DNA of 64,000 nucleotides from Owenia fusiformis (lineage: Eukaryota > Annelida > Polychaeta > Sabellida > Oweniidae). Both the position numbers and the translations under genes were made by a program. Below, piece after piece: positions 40,737 to 51,175 of this stretch. Where the stretch lies: assembly GCA_903813345.2 (NCBI GenBank), contig CAIIXF020000001.1, positions 44,907,885 to 44,971,884 of the forward strand, written 5' to 3'. Below the pieces are notes generated by a model. It was given only the letters and a program-made list of their open reading frames with translations, was not told the DNA's origin and searched no databases. The first letter of the stretch is position 1; each line of letters starts with the position of its first letter.

Positions 40737-41326
40737 TCACTGTAGCATAAAATCACTGACATCTGTGTTTTTCCTTCGTTGTCGGGGCATTGCAAGAATA
40801 ATACTTTCCCAGAAGAATTTATTATTTCTCTCAAGATAGGTTCTTGTAGATATATACGTATTCATGGTTGGATGTTTTGCTAACTCATCTTTGTCCAAAA
40901 TATCTATCGGATCATAGAGCACCAAGATGACAGGATCTCGTTCACCCATAACCCAATCATCATATGACCTTACAAATTCATATATAGTGTATCCACTATG
41001 TAAAAACTCATTCGAAAGAACAATAATTGTCCTCTTGCTGTTGTCTATGGCATTATTTATGTTGTCTATGATAGGTTCTCCTCCTCTGAAATCACGTTCG
41101 TGTAAACAGAGCTTATACCCAGCTTCCTCAAGTTTTATCAGCAATTCATCACGCACCCAATCACCATTGAGCCCACTGTATGACAATAATGCGTCATATT
41201 GTTTATTACTGTTGTCTATCCTGTCGAATCGCCAACCAAACCAGATAAAGAACTTAAGTTTTATATGTGATTCAAATCGTTTAAAAAAGTAATACAGTTG
41301 TAAGGATGAGAGATACAACAACAAGT
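40737..41326 (-). CDS. TLR fragment: TIR domain
   Basis: Cytosolic TIR domain that recruits MyD88-type adaptors. Box 1 is YDALLSYSG; box 2 is LCLHERDFRGGEPI, with a Gly where Toll proteins usually have Pro; box 3 is the FW of NNKFFWESI. It follows the TM segment in another frame: the poly-T run just after VLLF must lose one base for the helix to continue into FKRFESHIKLK. Domain residues are otherwise well kept, suggesting recent decay or a sequencing indel. Confidence 0.85.
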
Positions 41327-41730
41327 ACTCCTATAATTGCATGGAAGTACGAACTCTGCTGGAATGGTATTGGCGGCTCTGGAATGCATGTAAGGTTCGA
41401 ATCACTGATTTCAAATAAAGGAACCAGCTCGGTCAAATTGCCTCGCATGCAGTGAATGTCTACCAAATTGGGTATGATTGCTTGGTGAGAGTTTAACCAT
41501 CTCTTTAATGGTAAAGCCCTACAGCAGTCCCATGGGTTATTAGACAGCAAAACAGACCATTTTGATTCCCATTGGTCTTGAACATTTAGAGGGCCACCTC
41601 CAAGTACCTTAAGTAACGGGTTTCCATTAATCAACATCAATCCCAGTGATTCAAAAATAGTAAGGTTTACACTCTGTAGCTGGTTGCCTTCAAGATCAAG
41701 GAAAGACAGCCAACTGAGACGAGAAAATAC
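41289..41730 (-). CDS. TLR fragment: last LRRs, LRRCT and TM helix
   Basis: It begins at the target duplication of the LTR-like insertion with FSRLSWLSFLDLEGNQL, then the LRR carboxy cap NNPWDCCRALPLKRWL, CMRGN and CIPEP, and the membrane helix IIGVLVVVSLILTTVLLF. Joined across the insertion, the upstream fragment ends IKAIQDN and this one starts VFSRLSW in the same frame. Confidence 0.8.
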
Positions 41731-42177
41731 TGTAACGGAATTTAAAATGTAAAATTTTTGATTTTTAATTAAGTGCTGTGTTTTTGTATATAAGGCAATT
41801 ATTACACTTGGAAAGTAATTTCCCATTGAGATTATTAAGATTTATAAATGTAGTATCATTTGCAGCACTTAGGTTGTACTTACAGAGGTGAAATAGTTCA
41901 CATGTTTTATTTATTTTATCACGATTTTGTTTATGTTGATCGGGAAGTCTTATCTGGCAGTCTAATTTGTAGTTGATCGGTAGTCTAACATGACACCTTT
42001 ATTATTTTACTTCCTGCTTTTGATTCGATTGAATCGAAGGAAAATTAGACTAGATAGTGGTTAATTACTGTTGTATTTCTTGAGTCAATATTATAATCTT
42101 GCTGTATGATCAATATTGAAGCGAAATATGGCGTAAGTAAGCTGTAATTCACAGTTGAAATCTTGTACGAAAATCGA

Positions 42178-42226
42178 TGACGTCATCGGGCCTATATAAC
42201 TATCTCGCTGTTGAAGGCTCGTCAGT
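42178..42226 (+). promoter_or_regulatory. CRE, TATA and initiator inside the LTR-like insertion
   Basis: A palindromic CRE (TGACGTCA, 42178-42185) precedes TATATAA (42193-42199). TCAGT at 42222-42226 puts its A 31 bp from the first T of the TATA box. This is ideal core-promoter geometry and would mark the U3/R boundary of an LTR. Confidence 0.65.
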
Positions 42227-42707
42227 GCGATGCCAGATGTTGTCGAGGAAGGACCTCTAAAGCGGAATTTCGGGAAACAGCTAAAATCTTCTAAGTTTTA
42301 TAGAACTTAGTCGATTTTGTGGAGTTGAAGCTATACGTTTGCAGTATACACATGAAGATAGAAGCTGTACCTTAGAAGAATACATCTGATGAGCCAAGCT
42401 ATACGTTTGCAGTATACAAGGGCAGATTGAGGAAACTAAGTGTGAGGAACTTAGTTTATTTTGGAGATTGGAATTTTTTGGAAACTTTGATGTAGCTAAG
42501 TGAGAGGAACTTAGTTTATTTATCGCACTGGAAGTAAGGGAGATCTACAAGACTGGACAAAACTTCGACAGGGTGAAGCTATCCCCAGCGTAAAGCATTA
42601 GACGTATTGTCCAGCCTTCATAGACTGAGAGGAAATGCTGACATAACTTGTGTTTGAGAAACAAGCTATTTTGATCATCAAGGAACTTAGACGATTTACA
42701 ACATTAT

Positions 42708-42915
42708 TGGACTTAGTCAGTATTTGGTGAAACATTATTTTGGACTTTGTTATTTTTGGAGATAGAAATATTTAACTTAGAATATTTTAACATCAGTATA
42801 ACTTAGTATGAAATTAACTTAGTCAATATTTGGTGAAATATTATTTTGGACTTTGTTGTTTTTGGAAAGAGAAATATTGAACTTAGAATATTTTAATATC
42901 AGTATCACTTAACAT
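42708..42915. repeat. Two-unit direct repeat inside the LTR-like insertion
   Basis: Two adjacent units of about 100 bp share 'cttagtca.tatttggtga' and 'ttattttggactttgtt', followed by 'cttagaatattttaa'. They precede the larger tandem array. Confidence 0.65.
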
Positions 42916-43124
42916 TAAATGAACTTAGTCATTTTAGAGGTCAAATATTTTCACATGTTATATTTTTGCATATGTCGTTGTGTGCATGCTATATTTGTAG
43001 GTAGCCTTATTATTTAATTGTGAAGGAAGTAGGCTAGATGGACTTAGCAGTTGATGCCGTGTTTTAGATGTCCTTGGACTTGGTAGTTTGAAGATTGTGA
43101 TATTTTGACTTATACATCTACAGA

Positions 43125-43998
43125 GAGACGTTCCAGGACTTAGCAGTTTATTCAACGAGATATTTTGACTTTGATGATTTTTGGTCATTGAAGTTAGAAT
43201 ATACATCTCACAGAGAGGACGTTCCAGGACTTAGCAGATTATCAAGCGAGATATTTTGACTTTGATGATTTTGTGTCATTGAAGTTAGAATATACATCTA
43301 CAGAGAGGAGGATCCAGGAGATAGTCGATTGCAGAGCAATAGTTTGACTTAGATTATTTCACATAATCAAAGTTGAATTATAATACAACACAGTGAAGAG
43401 GATCCAGGAGATAGCCGTTTACAGAGCAATAGTTTGACTTAGATTATTTCACATAATCAAAGTTGAATTATACTACAACTCAGAGAGAAGGATCCAGGAG
43501 ATAACCATTTACAGAGTTGATAGTTTGACTTATATTATTTCACATAATCAAAGTTGAATTATACTACAACACATTGAGGAGGATCCAGGACTTAGGAGTT
43601 TACACAACTGATAGTTTGACTTAGATTATTTCACATAATCAAAGTTGAACTATACTACAACACAGAGAGGAGGATCCAGGAGATAGCCATTTACAGAGCC
43701 AATAGTTTGACTTGGATTATTTCACATAATCAAAGTTGAACTATACTACAACACAGAGAGGAGGATCCAGGAGATAGCCATTTACCGAGCCGATAGTTGA
43801 CTTGATGATTTCACATTATCAAAGCTGAATTATACTACAATACAGTGAAGAGGATCCAGGAGATAGCCGTTTACTGAGCAATAGTTGACAGGATCCAGGA
43901 GATAGACATTTGCAGAGCCGCTGGTTGACTTAGATGATTTCATATCATCAAACTTGAATCATACTACACTACATTGAAGAGGATCCAGGAGATTACTA
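43125..43998. repeat. Tandem array of about 90-bp units (GGATCCAGGAGATAG)
   Basis: About nine to ten units, each with 'aggatccaggagatagcc', 'tagtttgactta', 'tttcacataatcaaag' and 'tatactacaacacag'. The first units, from about 43125, are more diverged ('acgttccaggacttagcag'). The array lies within the LTR-like insertion, downstream of its promoter. Confidence 0.8.
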
Positions 43999-44434
43999 TT
44001 TCAGGTTCAAGTTACAAGTACAATACAAGACTTACAAGGGTTACAACATATATGGACTTTTAATATTGGAGATACAACAGTGTATATAGTGATCATTAAC
44101 TTTAGTTATATGGACTCTGGATATTGTGTTCTTAGTGATTATTATTAGCTTATATGGACTTTTGAGTTGTGAGTTTTGAGAAAGATAATAACATCGTAGC
44201 ATTTTAACCTTCATACTTGACATTTAATGTACATCTTTATTTGGGCTTATAAACGCCACAATATACTGTTTTATATTTTATATTTAATTGTATATGTCTG
44301 TTTAATTCTTTAGGGACAATCGCACATTTAACGTGTGCCGTGTAACTCACCAAGTAAACACCGTTTACTAAACAGTGGGCCTATTATTAGTCACGCTACC
44401 ACGTATATCCACAAAAATAGGCCAAACTGTTACA

Positions 44435-45210
44435 ATACATTATCTTGGATTGCTTTGATGGAGTTGTTAGCAATTTTTAGTTCATTCAACATCATCAAGT
44501 TTTTAAACGGTTCACCGTTTAGTTGTACTATGCGATTATTGTTTAAGTTCAATGTTTTTAACTGAACAAAACCATTGAAAACGTCATTCCCAATGAGTGC
44601 TGTAATTTGACAGCTAGACAAGTCCATAATCTGCAATATAGGACAACTAGTATTATGAAATGTTGCCGAATCCAATTGATTGATGTTATTATGAGATACA
44701 TCTAGTACGTTAGTTGTATTCGGAATTTCAAAGGGTATGTAATCTAGTCCTTTGTTGGAACATTTTATATGTATCCAAACGTACGGCTCTTTTACTGTAT
44801 CGGCAAAGCACTCACAATTTTCCGGGCACTTCATTTTTATTTGACAAAGATATAGACGAGCTGGCACATCTTTCATCCTCTTTGCCGTCCCATCACTCAG
44901 AACTGGAACTGTGCATAGAGAATAATTAAGTGCGTTTCTTGCCCATCTCATGAAACAGTCACATATAAACGGATTTTCTGTACCAACATGATAGATAATA
45001 TTTCCTGGATGATCCATAAACGTTTGTTCTTTTATTGTGTGTATTCTGTTAGCCGAAATATCAAGAATTCGCAACTGTGTCGATAGAAAAAATTGGTTTT
45101 CTGTAATATAGGTGATACTATTATGACTTATATTTACGCTAGCAAGCTGAGATGGAGTAGGCGTCAATACCCGCGGAAATGATCCAATTGAAGTTATATT
45201 GTTTACTGTA
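44435..45210 (-). CDS. TLR fragment: internal cysteine cluster and following LRRs
   Basis: From ITSIGSFPRVLTPTPSQL it reads LRRs (NISHNSITYI, LDISANRIHTI), then the internal cap (FICDCFMRWA...C) and amino cap (CPENCECFADTV), then LDVSHNNINQLD, LNLNNNRIVQL and LKIANNSIKAI. The internal cap pair is what defines the multiple-cysteine-cluster Toll type. It is out of frame with the upstream fragment by one base. Confidence 0.85.
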
Positions 45211-46503
45211 TAGGTCTAACTGTTTAAGTGATGGAATAAGATGCATATGGTCAAATATATTCCATGCGTCATTTAGTTGGTTATTTGCGACATTTAAACC
45301 CCTTAAATTTATGTTTGATTTCAGCGAAACATTGAACTCTTTCAGCTGATTGTAACTTAAAATGAGGAATTGTAGGGTTCTACAACCATCAATTAAATTC
45401 AGAGAAAGATTGACAAGATTATTATGGGAAAGGTCTATGTCACGTAAATTATAGAATCCTGTGAACAAATCTGCTGGTAGTGCACTTATGTTGTTCCCTT
45501 TTAGATCTATCCGTCCTAATGTATGACGCAAATGTCCAAATGTACCATATGGTATAGTGTTTATGTGGTTCGACTGAAGTGTAATGATATGAAGAGATTT
45601 AGAGTGCTTGAATGTGTCTTTTCCAATTGTTCGAATCATGTTATTGTTTAGATATATCTCTTCCAACGAACTTAAGCCATCAAACATTGTTCCATCTAAA
45701 CTAAGGATATGATTGTGTCCTAATGACAAAGCTTTTAAAAGTGGTAGCTTTTTGAATATTCCAGGAGGAACCTTGTTGATATTGTTGTTGTCCAGGAAAA
45801 GATATTCCATTTTTTCAAGACCTTCAAATGCCAGTGCACCAAGTTCTACGATTCTATTGTTCCTTACGAATAAAAGGATCAGCTTACCTAGATGATGAAA
45901 TGTTAAGTTCCCCAGATATGTTAAGTTATTCCGAGTTATTCCTAAAAGCTGTAGATTTGGCATGAAAAAATCACCGGGATGAATAATCGAAATATTATTA
46001 TTATTGAGCAAAAGAGTACCCGTGTCATTAGAATAAAACATATTAGCTGGAAATGATTGAATAACATTGTCCTGCAAAAACAGGAGTTTGAGTCGAGTGT
46101 TGCTTATACTTCCGTGTATGTGTTCGATTTGATTCATCTGGAGGTCTAAAAATGTCAAGTTTACACAATTCGCGAGCAAATCGAATGCAAAATGAGTAAT
46201 GTTGTTCGAACTCAGTGTAAGATTATATAATTTAGGCGTACTTGAAAATATGTCGACTGGTAATTCTTTTATCCAATTCTGTCCAATGTCTAAATGTTCG
46301 ATATTTGTTAACCCTTCGAAGGCATTCACTTCCAAAATATGTATGGAGCAATTATAAAGACTAAGGTTGGTCAGCATGTTCATTTCAGAAAAGGACTTAT
46401 TTGGGATACTAACCAATTTGTTATTTGAGAGATCCAGATTTTGAAGATTACTTAGACATGTCGTTTTGGATTGGTTATGTAAAACATTATTGGAGAGGTT
46501 AAG
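45196..46503 (-). CDS. TLR fragment: main LRR solenoid
   Basis: It starts at acceptor 'cgttag' with LNLSNNVLHNQ and holds about seventeen consecutive LRRs of 22-25 residues, such as LDLSNNKLVSIPNKSF and LFLDNNNINKVPPGIF. The repeat register of 22 residues is kept across the intron from exon 1, which supports this join. Confidence 0.85.
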
Positions 46504-46994
46504 CTAACGATGTTTTTCACAACGTAACCGTGAACGCAAAGTACAAAAAATAACAAAGGAATGTATCGAGCGCTCATAGTTATATGCGCGCTTAGTCTAC
46601 TTCAGATACTCTTTCAGCTTCATAGTTTCGGGTTTAGAACGGGAGATTTTGAAATTTGACGTTGGGTCAACGGGAGCCATTTTACTCGTGTCTATTGAAC
46701 ACTATGCTGTCAATTTTGATTTCGATGCACAGTTGAATTCTTGCTGAACACGATGATGTATGTCATGCATGATTTAGCGCCAAAAATCTTACGAAACGAG
46801 CTCGTTTAAAATATGTATTAGAAAACCAGCTATAAAACCGCATCAATGACATACTATAGAATCATTACACGCTATGGTGTAGTCTAAACAAACACTGGAT
46901 TTGAACGGCTATTTATATGAGAAGGCTACATGAATTTGTATATGGTCGAGTGATACGTACAGGTTCAGTTTCGATTACATATGCAAAGCTTAAC

Positions 46995-47702
46995 CTCTCA
47001 ATTGTTAGGATGGAACGCAGCAGTTGGGAATCCTGTCAGGTTTAAGTTATCCAGTTTCAATGAGTTCAATTTGGGCATATTGCAGAATAGTCCATCAGGA
47101 AGGAACTTTATCGGGTTTCTTGTTAAGACTAACTCTTCCAATGCAATCAAATCATCAAACGCATGCTGCTCAACTTCAGTAATATTATTGTTCGCTAGAT
47201 CCAACCACTTTAAGTGTATGAGACCCTCTAAGAATGGTGTAGTGATGTTCTTCAAGAAGCATTCAATTCTTGAGTAACGAATATCCTTATACTGTCCTAA
47301 AGTAACAGCATTAGGAATCGAAGGTTTCAATCCATTGTATTCTCTACATTTAACATGTAAAACGGTCGTGTTTCTTTGAACCAACGGATCGTCCCAATCA
47401 AATTTAATGTCAAGCTTATAGATCGTGCCCACGATGGTGTTGCTCTTCACATCCAATACAGTTGAATAATGACCAACTGTTAACCATTTCGAACTGTCTA
47501 TATCAATGACAACCTGACCCTGATTGTTTTCCAAAGGCCATTTGTACTTATATTCTGGAATGTCTTGAGATGTTGCTCTGTACATAATCCAATTCTCAGT
47601 CGGCGGTCCATCTATGACAATTTGACGTGTCTTCGAAATAGTGCTCATACATTTAATTAAAAACACAAACGCAAAGCAAATTAAATTTTGAACGTTAATC
47701 AT
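46995..47702 (-). CDS. TLR fragment: exon 1, signal peptide and first LRRs
   Basis: The preferred start is the Met at 47702, because MINVQNLICFAFVFLIKC makes a clear signal peptide; an upstream Met at 47726 adds eight residues. About 120 residues without LRR character (TENWIMYR, WLTVGHYST...) precede LRRs such as LDLANNNITEV. The frame meets TGA two codons before donor GAG|GTTAAG. Without that stop, the 22-residue LRR spacing continues exactly into exon 2. Confidence 0.75.
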
Positions 47703-47726
47703 GGTGCCTTCGAACCAAACGTGCAT

Positions 47727-50700
47727 CTAGATCTTGTCTTTAGTAACTGCATATTGTCGTTTCACCGACAATATAACGATACCTTCTGTACTGTAACATG
47801 AAAAACAGGTTTTTGCCAAAATAATATATTAACTTAACTATTTCTAAAAGTATCACTGACATTGAATTAAGATTGCAAAAACTTTTCAAGCGTATATAGA
47901 TAATGGTACATACATTTCTCGAGTTTTTATAGGTCTGATTTAAGTAATATTACTCTATTTCGGTTAAACAGGGAGAAAATGGGGATGACACACTTGTCAT
48001 ATCAATCTTTGGGTGGAGTTTAAGAACTTTATCAATCCAGAGGCGCCCGCCCACAAATAGATTTTTAAATGCTAAACCAGGGCAGTGGCGTATCTGGAAG
48101 CTAACTAGGAGGGACCCACATTTCAAGGCCGAAGCAAATGCCGGGAGCAAATGTCCGGAGAGGAAAGATTTTTGGGCCCCTTAACCAAAATTGGGTCAAA
48201 ATTTTGAAAACTGAAGGCTCATTTTTGTTAATTTGGCCTCTAAAATTAAAAGATAAGACCTTAGACGGCCAAGTTATGGCCCAAAAGGCCCAGGGCCATT
48301 AATAGGCTTCACAAAATTTTGGGCCTAAACAAATTTCCCGTGCTAAACCAACTTCCTTCATTATGTAAATGTAGAGCAGTGGCATATCTAAAACTAAAAA
48401 CGAGCACAAAATGTTGAAAATTTAAGGCCCTCTTTGTTAATTTGGCCTAAAATTAAAAGATAAGGCCCAAAATTTTTTCGGGACCATCCTAGGGGAGCAG
48501 GGGTTAGCCCTCATGCCCCCTGGATCCACCAGTGAATGGCAATGTTTAACAAAACACAGAGGGCTATCCTAAAAATCCAGAAAAGAAGGGGCTCAAAAAG
48601 AAAATGGGGCCCGAATTTTGAAAAAGAATGCCCTAATTTAAAAAAAACAATCCATCCCCAGTAATGCCACTTTTTTCTAAATTGCCTAATTAATGTAAGA
48701 AAGAGCAGGTTTACCGACAAGGAGGCAAGGCAGATTCACAATTTTTAGGAGATATCTGTAAGACCCCCCGACCCCCCCCCCCCCCCGGCTACGGGCCTGG
48801 CATACACGGACATAGAAAGGTAATAAAATACGGTAATAAAATACAAGTAAGTACAGTTCAGTTTTTTGTTAAAAGCGTATCTCTAATTTGTTAAGAATAG
48901 AATTCTATTTTATGATAAAGAGTGGCCTAGTCTGATTTTCTGTTGATTTTTAAAACCGTTAATGTTGATAATCGAGTTTTCCTCATTAGAAGAGTACGTG
49001 AATGTTATATTTTTGCGTAAAGTAGGCAATAGTTTAGTACAGATTTATTGTCATTTTCTGGATTACTTGCGACGCCTAGTTCACTACTGTTGGGCAATCT
49101 ATGTAAAAATGAAAAGTATAGTCAATTAGGCCAAGGTTACATTTGTCGGATAATTTTGATGCCGAGATTTTTTTTATCAAACAGAAATAGATTGCATAGC
49201 GTAAGGTTTAATAAGAGTTTATATTGAAAGCTTTCTATTTTTGGCTCACGGGCAACTTCAAAGGGCAATCTAAAGGTTGATATCCATTCATATTCGGAGA
49301 GATTGTATTTTTCGTTGAAACATCGTTTCCCTGTTGGTTCTATAAAAAAAATGTATGATACAAGTATATTTGTTTTGTGTACGTATCTTATATTTATCAT
49401 AGATTTTTTACTTGAATGTCATAGATTCGAACCTATAGTGAACCCGAGAAGCTAAGAATTGTGTTAGGTTCGAATCTAAAGTGAACCTACTTTTTTGTAG
49501 GCTCGTTTAGGTAACCTTCAAACTACGGGATTCACTTTTAGGTTCGAACCTACATCACCTACTGAAAGGCTGGGATATACCGTTGTCATCCCGATCAGCA
49601 CATTTGACCCACATTTACCGTTGTCATTTATACAGCATCCGTTGTCCTGTGTCATATTTTGATCGGTAAAATTAAAGCCTTCATGTCTTCTACGATAGAA
49701 CATTTAACTATGCAATAAATAGAAAGAACACTTTGATTGACTTTGGGAATTGTTTATCCCGGGATATTACTAGGAAATATGCACAGAACGAAAAAGAACG
49801 GTGGTGTAAGATGCAAGGGCGGCTGAGGTCAAGATGTACCGACTGAATATACTGTACAGTCCCATATGAATGTGCTGAGGATTGAGAGCACATAACAAAT
49901 AATGTATAATACTGAATACAGTAGAACGTAGAATGAATGCCGGTGGGTCTCAACACAAAACAAACCTAAATAGTAGTGGATGGAATTGTGACATTTCGGC
50001 ACCTGGCCTGGGGCATCAGTGCAAGCTGTTGTTATAGAGAAGAACAGCTACATTCTTTCTAGCATGGGTCATGTAAGTGTCAGTTTTATCAAATGTTTTC
50101 TGATTTTTTTGTTGATATTCCATTATATTTTGCATGCCAGCAGCACACTCGACGGTATGGATCAGAGCTAATTTTTAAAAAGTTGAATGGTAATACCTGT
50201 GGCAGTGGGCCAATGAGTACGGTGGGGCAATGATTATAATTAGGCCTACATGTAAATAAACAATTTGGTATAGACCCATCATTCCTCATGATAAAAAACC
50301 ATAACAATGAATGAAGTGTTTATGGCTATAGGCTATTACTAGACTTTGGTATTCAGTTGGTAATATGAGGCAATGAGTGCAATCAACTTATAATAGACCA
50401 TTGTGCAATAATACAAATGTAATATATGGAAATGTATATTCATATTGTACATGAATGACATTTGAATATTTCAGATTATTTAGTTTTTTGAGCAATAAGC
50501 CTGTGCCCCCCTGTAATTTAAAGAATTTCACCCTGAGCCATGTTAATCTTTTTGAAAATACTATGGCAGAGAAGCATCAAAAGAGGTCACGCACTTTATT
50601 AGCCAAACTAGAAGCAATCCAAGATAAACAAATGTCATTTATATATATGTACAATAGGAATACATTTTCCAAAGGGTATTGCATTTTATTCCTTTTTTAG

Positions 50701-51175
50701 GTTTTACTGACGCAATAACTGTGAAATGGGCTTTAGTGCGTCTTGCTTATCGTCACTGTTATACATATCCGTAATAGCTTTGAGTAGTTGTGAAATTATC
50801 AAAGATTCAAAGTGAAAATATGCCATTACTCCATTTGTAAATTTTACGAATATATGCCGATTAAGTGAAAGGCTTAAAAAAGTCCTAGAGTCCAAATTAT
50901 GCCCTAATGGGTCCATTTTTGAGGCCCTACAAAATTTTTAGACTCAACATTTTTGGGGTCCTAAAAAAATTTTCTGGGCCACCCATATGCCCCCCCGGAT
51001 CAGCCAGTGCACTCGACTTTGTCGACGATGTCATGACACTAGTCGTTAAGTACATTTATATAAGTTCATATTTTATCTGTTTATTTAATTAATGATAAGA
51101 AAGTGTGCAAAATATTGACTGCAGTTAGTTGAAAAGGATCGGACTAGAGAGTGGACTTCTTTCTTTACAAATTTA
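47727..51175. other. Intergenic region between TLR and solute-binding-protein genes
   Basis: No supported gene. It contains degenerate copies of a repeat with GGATCC(A/G)CCAGTG-type ends (48064-48538 and about 50921-51008), a C-tract at about 48766-48786, and several 'gggcccaaaatttt' tracts. A palindromic-looking 'aggttcgaacct' motif recurs at 49,428-49,552 without a clear element boundary. Confidence 0.5.
48064..48538. repeat. Degenerate TIR repeat (CAGTGGCG...CACCAGTG)
   Basis: The left end 'cagtggcgtatctgg' is partly inverted to the right end 'ctggatccaccagtg'. The interior is rich in 'ggcccaaaatttt'. Related ends occur at 61383-61613 and near 51000, so this is a dispersed family. Confidence 0.5.

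Larger units (their letters stand above)
41731..44434 (+). mobile_element. LTR-like insertion in the TLR exon (possible 2.7-kb solo LTR)
   Basis: The insert starts TGTAAC and ends GTTACA and is flanked by the 4-bp direct repeat ATAC (41727-41730 and 44435-44438). Removing the insert plus one ATAC copy restores the receptor reading frame exactly. TG...CA ends with a short duplication are the hallmark of an LTR retrotransposon. No protein-coding frame is inside, so it looks like a large solo LTR or a non-coding LTR element. Plus-strand orientation is inferred from the promoter at 42178-42226. Confidence 0.75.
40737..47702 (-). pseudogene. Toll-like receptor (mccTLR type), disrupted
   Basis: An innate-immune receptor of about 1,250 residues with signal peptide, N-terminal region, many LRRs, an internal LRRCT/LRRNT cysteine cluster (CDCF...CPENCECF), more LRRs, LRRCT (NNPWDCC), TM helix and TIR domain. 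Two exons are seen, 46995-47702 and 40737-46503. Lesions: in-frame TGA at 46998-47000, a one-base frameshift near 45196-45212, a 2,704-bp LTR-like insertion at 41731-44434, and a frameshift in the A6/T6 run at 41283-41288. The small indels could be sequencing errors, but the insertion splits the coding exon. No intact receptor can be read from this copy. Confidence 0.85.

Noticed and set aside
46504-46994. Reading the TLR intron as a small transposon with CAAT duplication and inverted GGTTAAGCT ends
   Set aside because: Excision would also restore a frame but breaks the 22-residue LRR register. A phase-0 intron keeps it, leaving one TGA as the lesion.
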